Assembly (NCBI GenBank): GCA_900468535.1
Contig: UBTY01000004.1
Location: 1 to 64,000, forward strand
From: Hyphomicrobiales bacterium
GTDB lineage: Bacteria; Pseudomonadota; Alphaproteobacteria; Rhizobiales; Rhizobiaceae
Direction: 5' to 3'
DNA: 64,000 bases
In this document: positions 44,332-54,313 of the stretch, one piece after another
Position numbering within the stretch: position 1 is the first letter of the stretch
Layout of the letters: each line of letters starts with the position of its first letter
Made by a program: the position numbers and the translations under genes
The notes under the pieces: model-generated
What the model saw: only the letters and a program-made list of their open reading frames with translations
The model's database searches: none
What the model was told of the DNA's origin: nothing

Positions 44332-46581
44332 ATGCGGCACTCTTCCTATCTTCCCACAGCTGATTTTGTCGCTCAATTTGGCCCGGCTGGCTATGCTTTT
44401 GACTATGCCCTGGATGCTGCCCAGCGTAGCGTCCTGTTCCTGGATGTCATGCGCAAGCGCGGCAACCAGCATCGGGTCCATGCCGAAGCGACGGCGCCCC
44501 ATGTTTTGAGTTTCACGCCGGAAATCGTCCTCGACGGGCGCACCTTCGATCGGCCTGTCAATTACGCACTCGTGCGGATCGTCCCGCCTGCCGGGACCGA
44601 CATCGACCAGTCGCGCCGACCTTTCGTCGTTGTCGATCCGCGAGCGGGGCACGGGCCCGGCATCGGCGGCTTCAAGGCGGACAGCGAAATCGGCGTCGCC
44701 CTCAAAGCCGGTCATCCATGCTACTTCATCGGCTTCCTGCCGCAACCGATGGCCGGCCAGACGATCGAGGATATCGCGCTGGCGGAGGCGCGCTTCCTGG
44801 AGACGGTCATTGCGCTGCATCCGCAGGCGGACGCCAAGCCCAGCGTCATAGGCAACTGCCAGGCCGGCTGGGCCGTCATGATGCTCGCCGCCATGCGGCC
44901 GGACCTTTTCGGATCGATCATTATTGCGGGAGCGCCGCTGTCCTATTGGGCTGGCGAGCGCGGCAAGTATCCGATGCGCTATACTGGAGGATTTTTAGGT
45001 GGCAGCTGGCTCACCGCTTTGACCAGCGACCTCGGTCGCGGGCAGTTCGACGGCGCCTGGCTGGTTCAGAATTTCGAGAACCAGAACCCCGCCAACACAC
45101 TCTGGACGAAACAATACAACCTCTATTCAAAGATCGACACTGAGGCACCGCGCTACCTCGGCTTCGAGGAGTGGTGGGGCGGCCATGTCAGCCTGAATGC
45201 GGAAGAAATCCAGTTCATCGTCGATGAGCTTTTCGTCGGCAACAATCTTGCCGCCGGGCGCATCGAGGCGTCCAATGGCGAGGCAGTCGATCTTCGCAAT
45301 ATTCGCGCGCCGATTGTGGTCTTCTGCTCGAAGGGAGACAACATCACGCCGCCCGCGCAGGCGCTTGGATGGATCCTCGATCTCTACGATGACGTGAACG
45401 AAATTCGCTCACATGGGCAGACGATCGTCTACACGGTCCACGAAACCATCGGCCATCTGGGGATTTTCGTTTCCGCGAGCGTTGCCCGCAAAGAGCATGA
45501 GGAATTTTCCAGCAACATCGACCTCATCGATGCCCTGCCGCCAGGCCTCTACGAAGCAACATTCGAAGCAAGGACCGACGACACGATCGGCGGCGATTTT
45601 GTCGAGGGCGACTGGATCATGCGCTGCGAGGCACGGACGCTCGACGATATCAGGGCGCTCGGCTGCAACAGCGCCGCTGATGATCGCCGCTTCGCCACCG
45701 TCGCAAAGGTATCGGAGATCAACCTTTCGCTCTATCGCACTTTCATGCAGCCCTTCGTCCGGGCGATGGTGCCGGAGTGGGTTGCAAATGGCTTTCGTGA
45801 CATGCATCCCCTCAGGCTGCAATATGAGCTCTTTTCCGACGTCAATCCGCTAATGGCGCCGATCGCGGACCTTGCCGTCGATATCGAGGAAGAGAGACGT
45901 CCCGCTGCCGCCGGAAACCCTTTCCTGGGTCTGCAGCAGGCATTTTCCCGCCAGATCGTCGAGGGGCTGGAAGCGTGGCGCCAAGGAATGGAGATCTTCA
46001 GCGAAGCGACGTTCCTTTCGGTCTATGGTTCGCCGCTCCTGCAGGCTGCCGTCGGCATCGATCCGTCCGATGTAAAGCCGCAGCGCCGAGCCAGCAAGAC
46101 TGGCCTTCATCGGCAGGTTCTCAAGACGAGGATAAATGAGCTCAAGGCGCGGATCGGCGTGGGTGGGCTTAGAGAAGCGCTCGCGCGCAGCTTGCTCTAT
46201 GTCGCGATGGCAAGCGGAACAGCAGACGAGCGTGGATTTGCGGCGATCCGCAGGATGCGGCACGCAAAGAAGGACATTCCGGCGATGACGCTTGCGGAAT
46301 TCAAGGCGCTGATCCGCGACCAATTCCTCATGCTGGTCATCGACGAAGAGGCAGCGGTTGGCGCAATTCGCCAGTTGCTTCCAGCCAACCAAAACGCCCG
46401 CCGCGAAGGCTTGATGTCCCTCAAGGACGTTCTGAATGCCCGTGGGCCGCTTTCGGAAGAGGCCGAACGACGTTGGCAAAGGATCGTCGGATTCTTCGAT
46501 GTTTCCTCGGAAGCGGCAGCCGATCCGGCTTCGCCTCCGACGAAGCCGACACCGTTGAAGGCCGTGAGGCGCGCAAACTAA
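44332..46581 (+). CDS. DUF3141 alpha/beta-hydrolase-like protein
   Basis: 749 residues. The N-terminal half has an alpha/beta-hydrolase core related to PHA synthases; the nucleophile elbow reads GNCQAGW, so the nucleophile would be Cys176 rather than Ser. Later segments ICSKGDNITPP-like (VFCSKGDNITPPAQALGW) carry the acid, and TVHETIGHLGIFVS the His, of a triad. The C-terminal half is family-specific. It heads an operon with pta, ackA and fabI; the matching operon in Sinorhizobium meliloti is known to be phosphate-stress inducible. GAGGGAGC precedes the ATG. No clear Pho box was seen in 44096-44331. Confidence 0.9.
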   Translation: MRHSSYLPTADFVAQFGPAGYAFDYALDAAQRSVLFLDVMRKRGNQHRVHAEATAPHVLSFTPEIVLDGRTFDRPVNYALVRIVPPAGTDIDQSRRPFVVVDPRAGHGPGIGGFKADSEIGVALKAGHPCYFIGFLPQPMAGQTIEDIALAEARFLETVIALHPQADAKPSVIGNCQAGWAVMMLAAMRPDLFGSIIIAGAPLSYWAGERGKYPMRYTGGFLGGSWLTALTSDLGRGQFDGAWLVQNFENQNPANTLWTKQYNLYSKIDTEAPRYLGFEEWWGGHVSLNAEEIQFIVDELFVGNNLAAGRIEASNGEAVDLRNIRAPIVVFCSKGDNITPPAQALGWILDLYDDVNEIRSHGQTIVYTVHETIGHLGIFVSASVARKEHEEFSSNIDLIDALPPGLYEATFEARTDDTIGGDFVEGDWIMRCEARTLDDIRALGCNSAADDRRFATVAKVSEINLSLYRTFMQPFVRAMVPEWVANGFRDMHPLRLQYELFSDVNPLMAPIADLAVDIEEERRPAAAGNPFLGLQQAFSRQIVEGLEAWRQGMEIFSEATFLSVYGSPLLQAAVGIDPSDVKPQRRASKTGLHRQVLKTRINELKARIGVGGLREALARSLLYVAMASGTADERGFAAIRRMRHAKKDIPAMTLAEFKALIRDQFLMLVIDEEAAVGAIRQLLPANQNARREGLMSLKDVLNARGPLSEEAERRWQRIVGFFDVSSEAAADPASPPTKPTPLKAVRRAN

Positions 46582-46622
46582 TCAGCCTTCGGAAACCTGC
46601 CCTGGGAACGGAGCATGTGCAA

Positions 46623-47591
46623 ATGCCTGACATGGAAAGCATTGCGGAAGAAGCCGGCCACCACCAGAAATATGAGCGGCTGATCGCGAAGGCGAAAGAG
46701 GTTGCGCAGATGCGAACCGTCGTTGCTCATCCATGTGACGAGTCGTCGTTGCGCGGTGCGGTCGAAGCGTCAGAAGTCGGACTAATGCGCCCGATCCTTG
46801 TCGGCCCGGAAGACAAGGTGCGCGCTGTCGCAAGAGCACACCACCTTGATATTTCTTCTCTCGAACTCATCGATACTCCGCATAGCGATGCAGCGGCGGC
46901 CAAGGCGGTGGAAATCATCCGGGAAGGCGGTGCCGACCTGCTGATGAAGGGAAGCCTTCACACGGCCGAACTCATGCGGGCCGTCACATCGTCGGCAACG
47001 GGACTGCGAACCGCGCGCCGGATCAGCCATGTCTTTGTCATGGACGTCCCGCACTATCCCGAAACGCTTTTCATTACCGATGCCGCAATCAACATCGCGC
47101 CGGATCTCGATGCCAAGCGCGACATCATTCAGAACGCCATCGATCTCTTCACCCAGATCGGGCTGGGCGAGCCGCGTGTCGCGATCCTCTCGGCCGTCGA
47201 GACCGTCACGTCGAAGATACCTTCCACCATCGATGCCGCGGCGCTCTGCAAGATGGCGGAGCGTGGGCAGATTACCGGCGGTCTCCTGGATGGCCCGCTT
47301 GCTTTCGACAATGCGATCGATCTGGAGGCCGCTCGGATCAAGGGCATAAGGTCGGCGGTTGCTGGACGGGCGCAGATCCTGGTCGTCCCCAATCTCGAGG
47401 CCGGCAACATGCTGGCGAAAAACCTGACATTCCTTGCAAGGGCAGATGCCGCAGGGATCGTGCTCGGGGCACGCGTGCCAATCATCCTGACGTCGCGCGC
47501 GGACTCGGTTCGGGCCCGCCTTGCCTCATGCGCCGTCGCGGTTCTGCTCGGCGACGCGCGCCGTCGTATGGCACCGATACAGGGCGGCTGA
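46623..47591 (+). CDS. pta: Phosphate acetyltransferase (PTA/PTB family)
   Basis: 322 residues. Family segments: [68 protein letters not shown] and [33 protein letters not shown], typical of phosphotransacetylase/phosphobutyryl transferase. It is short, without the MaoC-like hydratase domain found in some annotated fusions. With AckA it links acetyl-CoA to acetyl phosphate and acetate. ATG 46623 has GGAG about 12 bases upstream; ackA starts 5 bp after its stop. Confidence 0.92.
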   Translation: MPDMESIAEEAGHHQKYERLIAKAKEVAQMRTVVAHPCDESSLRGAVEASEVGLMRPILVGPEDKVRAVARAHHLDISSLELIDTPHSDAAAAKAVEIIREGGADLLMKGSLHTAELMRAVTSSATGLRTARRISHVFVMDVPHYPETLFITDAAINIAPDLDAKRDIIQNAIDLFTQIGLGEPRVAILSAVETVTSKIPSTIDAAALCKMAERGQITGGLLDGPLAFDNAIDLEAARIKGIRSAVAGRAQILVVPNLEAGNMLAKNLTFLARADAAGIVLGARVPIILTSRADSVRARLASCAVAVLLGDARRRMAPIQGG

Positions 47592-47595
47592 CCCG

Positions 47596-48768
47596 ATGGA
47601 CACCATCCTCGTTGTGAATGCCGGCTCCTCGAGCCTCAAGTTCGAAGTTTTCGCTGTCGCGGGGGCGCTCGAACGGCTGGTGAAGGGGCAGATGGAGGGC
47701 ATCGGAACCACGCCACACCTCACCATCAAGAGCCCTACCGGCGAGCGCCTGGAGAACGAAACCTATCCAGCCGACGTCGTTCCGGATTTGCCCGCGGCAA
47801 TGCGTCTGGTTGGCGAGTTGCTGCGGCAACGTCAGGCCGGTCGGCTGATTGCCGTCGGTCATCGGGTCGTCCACGGTGGCCCGAACCATTCGCGACCGGC
47901 GCGCATCGATGCCGAGCTGCTCCGTGAGTTGGAACGCTACGCCCCGTTGGCGCCGTTGCACCAGCCCAACAATCTCGCGCCGATCCGCGTGCTCCTAGAG
48001 CGCCAGCCGCAACTCGCGCAAATCGCCTGCTTCGATACGGCCTTCCATCGTGGCCATGATCCGATGACCGATCACTATGCGATTCCCGCGCGTTTTTTCG
48101 ATGAGGGCGTCAGGCGCTACGGGTTTCACGGGCTCTCCTACGAATATGTCGCCGGCCGGCTTGCCGAGATTTCGCCTGGACCGGGAAAGGGCAGGGTAAT
48201 CGTGGCTCACCTAGGCAGCGGCGCATCCATGTGCGCCCTGTATCAGGGCGTGAGTGTCGAAAGCACGCTTGGCTTCACTGCTCTCGATGGTCTTCCGATG
48301 GGTACGCGATGCGGCCAGATCGATCCGGGCGTCCTGCTCTATCTTCTCCAACAGCACGGCCTCTCGGCGGGACACCTGCAGGACCTCCTCTACAAGGAGT
48401 CCGGCCTGAAGGGGCTTTCGGGCGTCAGCAACGACGTGCGGGTTCTGCTAGCCAGCGAAGAACCGGGCGCCAGCCTCGCACTTGACCATTTTGTGCATCG
48501 TATCGGCCTCAATGCGGGCGCGTTGGCGGCAGCGCTTGGCGGACTGGATGCCTTCGTATTTACGGCTGGTATCGGTGAAAATTCACCCGTGATGCGCGCT
48601 CGGATTGCCAGGAAGCTTCAATGGCTTGGCGCGTCGCTCGATCCCGCACGGAACGAAGCCGGCGATCCCGTTATTTCAAGCGGCAGCAGCAAGATCCCGA
48701 TCTTCGTCGTGCCGACGGACGAAGAACTGATGATTGCGCGGCATACGCTCACGCTTATTGCGGCGTAG
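47596..48768 (+). CDS. ackA: Acetate kinase
   Basis: 390 residues. The ASKHA fold markers are intact: [16 protein letters not shown] at the N-terminus, [46 protein letters not shown] and [16 protein letters not shown]. It makes ATP from acetyl phosphate or the reverse. ATG 47596 is 4 bp after pta, and fabI follows at 31 bp, so all are co-transcribed. Confidence 0.95.
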   Translation: MDTILVVNAGSSSLKFEVFAVAGALERLVKGQMEGIGTTPHLTIKSPTGERLENETYPADVVPDLPAAMRLVGELLRQRQAGRLIAVGHRVVHGGPNHSRPARIDAELLRELERYAPLAPLHQPNNLAPIRVLLERQPQLAQIACFDTAFHRGHDPMTDHYAIPARFFDEGVRRYGFHGLSYEYVAGRLAEISPGPGKGRVIVAHLGSGASMCALYQGVSVESTLGFTALDGLPMGTRCGQIDPGVLLYLLQQHGLSAGHLQDLLYKESGLKGLSGVSNDVRVLLASEEPGASLALDHFVHRIGLNAGALAAALGGLDAFVFTAGIGENSPVMRARIARKLQWLGASLDPARNEAGDPVISSGSSKIPIFVVPTDEELMIARHTLTLIAA

Positions 48769-48799
48769 GTCGCCCATACAGTCAAAAAGAGGGCCCGAG

Positions 48800-49582
48800 A
48801 TGATCCCTGAAGTCAAAGCCAAGTTTCTTGAAGGAAAACGCGGACTGGTGGTCGGCATTGCCAACGATCAGTCAATCGCATGGGGTTGCGCCAGGGCATT
48901 TCGCGCTTTGGGCGCAGAACTCGCGGTGACCTATCTAAACGACAAGGCCAAGCCCTACGTCGCGCCCTTGGCCGAAGCACTGGAAGCGCCGATCTTCATG
49001 CCGCTCGATGTCGCGGTGCCTGGACAACTCGAGGCCGTCTTCGATCGCATTGCCGAACAATGGGGCGAACTCGACTTCGTGGTCCATTCCATCGCCTTCT
49101 CGCCGAAGGATACGCTGCAGGGCCGCGTCGTCGATGTCCCGCAAGACGGGTTCCTGAAGACAATGGACATCTCCTGCTGGTCATTCATCCGGATGGCGCA
49201 TCTGGCCGAACCGTTGATGACGCGCGGAGGCTCGCTTTTCACCATGACCTATTACGGCAGCCAGACGGTGGTGAAAAACTACAACATCATGGGTGTCGCA
49301 AAGGCGGCGCTGGAGAGTGCCGTTCGCTACATTGCTGCGGAGCTTGGGCCAAAGGGTATTCGCGTTCATGCGATCTCGCCGGGTCCGCTTGCGACGCGGG
49401 CAGCGTCAGGTATTCCGGAATTCGACGAACTCCTGAACAAGGCGCAGGAAACGGCTCCGACCCGAAGCCTCGTTTCCATCGACGATGTCGGCATGGCGAC
49501 GGCCTTCCTGGCGCACGACGCCGCCCGGCTGATAACCGGCGATACCATCTATATCGATGGCGGATACCACATCATCGACTAG
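48800..49582 (+). CDS. fabI: Enoyl-[acyl-carrier-protein] reductase (NADH)
   Basis: 260 residues, close to the 262 of E. coli FabI. GLVVGIANDQSIAWGCARAF (cofactor loop), FVVHSIAFSPKD, the Tyr/Lys active site in YYGSQTVVKNYNIMGVAKAA and GDTIYIDGGYHI are typical. It performs the last reductive step of fatty acid elongation. Position after pta-ackA, away from fatty acid synthesis genes, suggests a second, condition-specific copy; other copies cannot be seen here. Start ATG 48800 follows AGAGGGCCCG. Confidence 0.93.
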   Translation: MIPEVKAKFLEGKRGLVVGIANDQSIAWGCARAFRALGAELAVTYLNDKAKPYVAPLAEALEAPIFMPLDVAVPGQLEAVFDRIAEQWGELDFVVHSIAFSPKDTLQGRVVDVPQDGFLKTMDISCWSFIRMAHLAEPLMTRGGSLFTMTYYGSQTVVKNYNIMGVAKAALESAVRYIAAELGPKGIRVHAISPGPLATRAASGIPEFDELLNKAQETAPTRSLVSIDDVGMATAFLAHDAARLITGDTIYIDGGYHIID

Positions 49583-49638
49583 ACGGTCGGCATCCGCGAA
49601 GCGGAGACGACGACGCGGTTGGTCGGGGGTAGATGACC

Positions 49639-49658
49639 GCGCTATTTGACAGCGCTTT
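49639..49658 (+). terminator. Weak terminator-like hairpin after fabI
   Basis: GCGCT-ATTTGAC-AGCGC followed by TTTGG lies 57 bp after the fabI stop. The stem is only 5 bp. The rest of the 328-bp gap (49583-49910) has no supported gene; an ORF from 49755 is an unsupported N-terminal extension of the next gene. Confidence 0.3.
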
Positions 49659-49910
49659 GGTTTGGCAGGGCGGTGTCCCTGTTCGTGGAAGATGAGGCTC
49701 ACACATTAATTTTGTGGAGTCATTCTGGACGAACCGCGCAGGATTGCCATCTCTATGAACAGCGTACTCGTCAAGCGGGAAGTGAACCTCCGGCCCGGCG
49801 CATTGCCGCGCCCCACGACGAGCACCGACTTTATCGGCAGGTATCGCCCGCGAAAACGTTCGAGATCATCCGGATCCGGTTCGCCAGCCACAGACGTGCT
49901 AGGAATTGGT

Positions 49911-50552
49911 ATGTTCAAGAACATACGCGCCGATCTGCGGGCCTACGAAGGCCAGTGGTGGTGCCAGGGGTTCTGGGTGATGATAGTTTATCGTTTCGGG
50001 CGTTGGCGGTACGGCGTGCGCCCCGTCCTGCTGCGAAAGGCTTTCTCGCTCGTCTACAAGGTGCTTTTCAAACTGATCCAGATTCTGACCGGCATTGAAC
50101 TACCCTGCGAGGCTACCGTTGGTCGCAACTTCATTATCGATCACTTCGGCGGAATAATCATTAGCGGCTATGCACGCTTCGGCGACAATTGCCGCATCCG
50201 AAATGGCGTGGTTGTCGGTTTGAAAAACGTAGGAGAGCCCGGCGTTCCGGTTATCGGTGACAATGTTGATATCGGCGCGGGCGCCAAGGTCCTTGGAGAC
50301 CTCCGCATCGGAAACAACGTCGTGATCGGCGCCAATGCCGTGGTCCTAACGGATGTGCCGGACGATTGCGTTGCCGTCGGCGTGCCGGCAACGGTCAAAC
50401 AGAGGTACCCCGAACCGCTGAACATAACGGAGCGTATTGTCGGCAGAGATAGTTCGCAGTTCGGCAGCGGGGACAATTGGGTCCCCGGCGGAAAACCCGA
50501 TCAGGACGGAGGTACAATTTCCGGGTCAACCGGTCCTAACGACCGGCAGTGA
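49911..50552 (+). CDS. Hexapeptide-repeat acyltransferase (serine acetyltransferase-like)
   Basis: 213 residues. The N-terminal helical part (NIRADLRAYEGQWWCQGFWVMIVYRFGRW) and a left-handed beta-helix (ATVGRNFIIDHFGGIIISGYARFGDNCRIRNGVVVG... IGDNVDIGAGAKVLGDLRIGNNVVIGANAVVL) fit the CysE-like group; the His of IDHFGG is the expected catalytic His. The polar tail after about residue 165 is low complexity and not conserved. ATG 49911 follows AGGAATTGGT and is preferred over the in-frame ATG at 49755. It could be a serine O-acetyltransferase or a polysaccharide-linked acetyltransferase. Confidence 0.85.
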   Translation: MFKNIRADLRAYEGQWWCQGFWVMIVYRFGRWRYGVRPVLLRKAFSLVYKVLFKLIQILTGIELPCEATVGRNFIIDHFGGIIISGYARFGDNCRIRNGVVVGLKNVGEPGVPVIGDNVDIGAGAKVLGDLRIGNNVVIGANAVVLTDVPDDCVAVGVPATVKQRYPEPLNITERIVGRDSSQFGSGDNWVPGGKPDQDGGTISGSTGPNDRQ

Positions 50553-50678
50553 CGCTTCAACTCAGGAAGATCATCGCTGGAAAGGGAATTCAGTGTATCT
50601 TAGCGTATCATACTCGAATTGAAGCGTAACAGTCTGATATTATTATAACTTACTCGAAAGCGTTGCATGGGTAATCGC

Positions 50679-51446
50679 TCAGCTTATGCGGGCTTTGCGG
50701 AGCGCGTCGGTGATTTCGCTGCGCGCTACCCCGATTAGTTGTTCCATGGCGTGGCGAGCCGCATCGGGACGCCGCATGCGAATGGCCTCCAGCACATCCT
50801 GATGCTTGAGGATTGCCTGCTCGTGAGACTGGCTGGCGCGGTTTGTCAGCCGGAAGCTCGCCAGCAGCGCTGCGCGGATGGCGCTGGCGAATTGGCGATA
50901 GACCCAGTTGCCGCTCGCATCGATGATCGCAGTATGAAACTCGAGGTCAGCACGGCTCCATGCTTCGTTGTCGCGTGAGTTCGCTTCGACCATATCCTCG
51001 AAGGCCTTGGAAATCTGGTAGAGCTGACGCGCGGTGGCGTTGGCCGCGGCATGCGCAGCGGCCGCGGGCTCCAGCAGTTGCCGCGCATCGATCAGCGAAG
51101 TGTAGAAGTTCTCATCGGCGCCGTTCGATAGCAGTGCGTCGAGGACGAGCGGATCCAGATAGTTCCAGTTCTCGCGGGGCAGTACGGTTGTTCCCGCCCG
51201 CGTCCGCGAGCGTACCAGACCGAGAGCGGAGAGGTACTGCATCGCTTCGCGCAGACTCGTGCGGCTGACGCCAAAACGTTCGGTGAGCTCGGCTTCGTTC
51301 GGCAAGGTCGAACCTTCGGCCATCTCGCCCGATACGATCTTGTCGACGAGATGATGCAAAAGCCCTTCGCGCACGCTGCGTTTTCCTCGCGCAGCGATGG
51401 GATCACCATCCTCCGTCAACGTGCGTCCCGTCTTCACGACCGTCAC
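50679..51446 (-). CDS. FadR-subfamily GntR regulator of the sugar operon
   Basis: 255 residues. The N-terminal winged HTH has LVDKIVSGEMAEGSTLPNEAELTERFGVSRTSLREAMQYLSALGLVRSRTRAGTTV; the C-terminal FCD domain (ARQLLEPAAAAHAA, DLEFHTAIIDASGN, HQDVLEAIRMRR) carries the usual metal-binding Asp/His residues. It is divergent from the sugar ABC operon across a 274-bp gap that contains a perfect 16-bp inverted repeat pair. The probable ligand is a sugar acid such as galactonate. Confidence 0.92.
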   Translation of the reverse strand: MTVVKTGRTLTEDGDPIAARGKRSVREGLLHHLVDKIVSGEMAEGSTLPNEAELTERFGVSRTSLREAMQYLSALGLVRSRTRAGTTVLPRENWNYLDPLVLDALLSNGADENFYTSLIDARQLLEPAAAAHAAANATARQLYQISKAFEDMVEANSRDNEAWSRADLEFHTAIIDASGNWVYRQFASAIRAALLASFRLTNRASQSHEQAILKHQDVLEAIRMRRPDAARHAMEQLIGVARSEITDALRKARIS

Positions 51447-51520
51447 CGCTTTCCTCCCGATTCTATTGCAACCAAAATTCCCTGCTGCGCATTTCTAGTC
51501 AACCGCGTACAAATCGTCAA

Positions 51521-51620
51521 ATAAATACGATTTATTGCCATCCGGACATCGGCCAATTGCTGGAATTTCGACTGTTTTGCGCACTTCTGGGGCTTATACC
51601 GAAAAATAAATCGTATTTAT
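51521..51620. promoter_or_regulatory. Paired 16-bp inverted operators in the divergent control region
   Basis: ATAAATACGATTTATT at 51521-51536 recurs exactly inverted as AATAAATCGTATTTAT at 51605-51620, 84 bp centre to centre (about eight helical turns). The second copy abuts TTGACA at 51622-51627, with TATGGT about 16 bp on, a likely promoter for the sugar operon. The first copy faces the regulator gene. A FadR-type dimer binding both sites with DNA looping is the inferred mechanism. Confidence 0.7.
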
Positions 51621-51720
51621 ATTGACATTTGTATGATGACGAATATGGTGTGACCGTCGTGGAGAGGACGGCGGGTGAGCCTCGGTCTTCGTCGACGGTC
51701 AAGTTTTTTGGGAGGAAAAG

Positions 51721-52701
51721 GTGAACCTCATCAGACATGCCGCCTTCGCGGCGCTTACCGCTCTTGCCGCATCGGCCGCAGTTCCGGCTTTCGCGCAGGA
51801 CAAGGACCTCAAGGTCGGCGCGATCTACATGGATGCGCAGGGCTTTTACGCAGGCGTCCGCAAGGGCATCCAGACTGGGGCGAACGATGCCGGTCGCAAG
51901 CTCGACGTCGTCGAGACAAACGCCCAAGGCGACGTCAGCAAGGAATCGTCCTTTATCGACTCGCTGATCTCGGCAGGGGTTCAAGCCATCATCGTCTCGC
52001 CGGTCTCCGCAGACGGCTCCTATCGCGCAATCCGCCGCGCGCATGATGCCGGCATTCCGGTCGTGTGCTACAACACCTGCCTCAACGATGCCGACATGAA
52101 GGAATACATTTCTGCTTATGCTGTTGGGGACCCCTATGACTTCGGTCATAAGCTCGGCGACGCTGCGGCGGAATATTTCATCGCGGAAAAGAAGGACGCG
52201 CCGAAGATCGCGGTTCTCAACTGCGAATTCGTTGAAGTCTGCGTTACGCGTCGCAAGGGCTTCGAAGAAGCTCTGAAGGCAAAGGTCCCCGGGGCCCAGA
52301 TCGTCGCCAACCAGGAAGGCGCGATCCTCGACAAGGCGGTTTCAGTGGCGAGCACGATGCTTTCCTCCAACCCTGATATCGATGCCTTCTTCGGTGAAGC
52401 CGGTGGTGCGACGCTCGGCGCAGCGCGTGCCGTGAAGAGCCAGGGCAAGGCCGGCAAGGTCGTTGTCTTCGGTGGCGACATGACGACCGAAATCGCGCAG
52501 GAACTGGCGGACTTCAGCGTCATCAAGGCGGTTGTCGACATTTCCGGCCAGGGTCTTGGTAAGCTCGCGCTCGCTCAGGCGATCAAATCGATCGATGGCC
52601 AGCCGCCGGAAGGCATCAAGGTTGCTTACGACATCGATCTCTACAAGTCGTCTGAAGACGGCAAGGCCTGGCTCAAGGCTCACGCCGACGGTATTCCGTG
52701 A
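51721..52701 (+). CDS. Sugar ABC transporter periplasmic binding protein (RbsB type)
   Basis: 326 residues. GTG start with GGAGGAAAAG directly upstream. Signal peptide MNLIRHAAFAALTALAASAA, cleavage after AFA. The mature part has the Peripla_BP_4 pattern: VGAIYMDAQGFYAGVRKGIQ, AIIVSPVSADGSYRAIRRAHDAGIPVVCYN and GVDIDAFFGE-like SNPDIDAFFGEAGGATLGA. Ligand is probably an aldose or aldonic acid handled by the downstream dehydratase. Confidence 0.93.
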   Translation: MNLIRHAAFAALTALAASAAVPAFAQDKDLKVGAIYMDAQGFYAGVRKGIQTGANDAGRKLDVVETNAQGDVSKESSFIDSLISAGVQAIIVSPVSADGSYRAIRRAHDAGIPVVCYNTCLNDADMKEYISAYAVGDPYDFGHKLGDAAAEYFIAEKKDAPKIAVLNCEFVEVCVTRRKGFEEALKAKVPGAQIVANQEGAILDKAVSVASTMLSSNPDIDAFFGEAGGATLGAARAVKSQGKAGKVVVFGGDMTTEIAQELADFSVIKAVVDISGQGLGKLALAQAIKSIDGQPPEGIKVAYDIDLYKSSEDGKAWLKAHADGIP

Positions 52702-52774
52702 GATCCTGACCATAACTGCTTGAACGGAGAGGTCGCCGGAACCCCGGCGACATTTTTCTTTCGAGGGAATGATG

Positions 52775-54301
52775 ATGACCCAAGTTTCCATGACCAATCC
52801 TGCTCCTTCGCGCGTCGTGGCGTCGCTTAGAGGATGCACGCGCAGATATCCGGGTGTGCTCGCACTCGATAACGCGACCTTCGAAGTCTCCGCCGGTGAG
52901 GTGAGGGCGCTGCTCGGCAAGAACGGCGCGGGAAAGTCTACCCTCATCCGAATGCTGACCGGCGCGGAGATTCCAGACAGCGGAACCGTCGAGATCGACA
53001 GCCAATCGCTGACCCATTCCGGCTCCGGTCGCGCTCAGGAATCCTTCGAAAAGGGCGTACGCGTCGTCTATCAGGAACTCAGCCTGGTTCCGGGCATGAC
53101 GCTGGCCGAAAACCTCTTCCTCGGGCGGTGGCCGCGCAAGGGCGGGGTCATCCAATACGACAAGATGGAAGCAGAGGCTGCAGAGGCCATGGGGCGCCTC
53201 GGCCTCAATCTGCCGCCGAACCGTCTGGTGGCGGGTCTCAGTCCAGCCGAACGGCAGCTTCTCGAAATCGCCCGTGTTCTCGTCGGCAAGCCGAAGATCG
53301 TCATCCTCGATGAGCCAACGAGTTCGCTTGCCGCCGCGGAGGCGGAAAAAGTGATGGCGGCCGTGACGCGCATCGCGTCTGAGGGCATCGCGGTCATCTA
53401 CGTCAGCCACAGGATGAACGAGATCCGCCAGATCGCGCATTCGGCAACGGTCATGCGTGATGGCCGTATCATTGATACCGTCGACGTGAAGGGTGCGGAT
53501 ACCCGTGAGATCGTCCGGCTGATGCTCGGATCGGAAGCGTCGCAGAACGCTGCTCTTGAAGACAAGAGCCGTTCGAAGGTGGTGCTTGAGGTCAACAACC
53601 TGGCGCTAGCGCCGAAACTCTCCTCCATCTCCTTCTCGCTTCGCGAAGGCGAGGTGCTCGGCATTGCAGGCTTGCTCGGCTCGGGACGCACGGAACTGCT
53701 CCAGGCCATCATGGGAGTACGATCTTTCGACGACGGCGATATTCTCGTTGACGGCAGATCGGTTCGCTCCGCGGGCTACAAGCAGATGGTCAAAAAGGGT
53801 TTCGGATATACGCCTGAGAGCCGCAAGGAGGAAGGCATCGTGCCGCTTCTCGGCGTCGACGAGAACACGCTCGCGACCAATTTCTCCGGCGTCACGAATG
53901 GCGGCATCCTGTCATCGAGCATGATGGCGGAAGCGACGCGCAAGGTCATCGACCGTCTTCACATCAAGACGGCACGTACCGATACGCCGATTGGCACGCT
54001 TTCCGGCGGCAATCAGCAGAAAGTCGTCATCGGCCGCTGGGTTTACGCAAACAGCCGCGTTCTTCTGCTGGATGAGCCGACGCGCGGCGTCGACGTCGAA
54101 GCGAAGGCGCAGATTTACGCGATCATTCGCCAGCTTGCCGCCGAAGGCCGCAGCGTCATCTTCGTTTCCAGCGAAATCGAGGAACTTCCTCTCGTCTGCG
54201 ACCGCGTTCTCGTCCTGCGAGACGGATCGCTGCAGGAGGAATTCAAGTCACCTAACATAGATCAGGATTCCGTCATGGCAGCCTGCATCACCGGACATTG
54301 A
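52775..54301 (+). CDS. Sugar ABC transporter ATP-binding protein (RbsA type)
   Basis: 508 residues, two fused nucleotide-binding domains. First: Walker A GKNGAGKSTLIRML, Walker B IVILDEPTSSL, H-loop IYVSHRMNEI. Second: GLLGSGRTELLQAI, signature LSGGNQQKVVIGRW and VLLLDEPTRGVDVEAK. The second Walker A lacks the usual Lys, as is normal for this family. GAGGG is best spaced for the third of three consecutive ATGs (52775). Confidence 0.93.
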   Translation: MTQVSMTNPAPSRVVASLRGCTRRYPGVLALDNATFEVSAGEVRALLGKNGAGKSTLIRMLTGAEIPDSGTVEIDSQSLTHSGSGRAQESFEKGVRVVYQELSLVPGMTLAENLFLGRWPRKGGVIQYDKMEAEAAEAMGRLGLNLPPNRLVAGLSPAERQLLEIARVLVGKPKIVILDEPTSSLAAAEAEKVMAAVTRIASEGIAVIYVSHRMNEIRQIAHSATVMRDGRIIDTVDVKGADTREIVRLMLGSEASQNAALEDKSRSKVVLEVNNLALAPKLSSISFSLREGEVLGIAGLLGSGRTELLQAIMGVRSFDDGDILVDGRSVRSAGYKQMVKKGFGYTPESRKEEGIVPLLGVDENTLATNFSGVTNGGILSSSMMAEATRKVIDRLHIKTARTDTPIGTLSGGNQQKVVIGRWVYANSRVLLLDEPTRGVDVEAKAQIYAIIRQLAAEGRSVIFVSSEIEELPLVCDRVLVLRDGSLQEEFKSPNIDQDSVMAACITGH

Positions 54302-54313
54302 GGGAGGCACCAG

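Noticed and set aside
49755..49910. N-terminal extension of the hexapeptide acyltransferase
   Set aside because: The ATG at 49755 has no ribosome-binding site and the added residues are basic low-complexity; AGGAATTGGT supports 49911.
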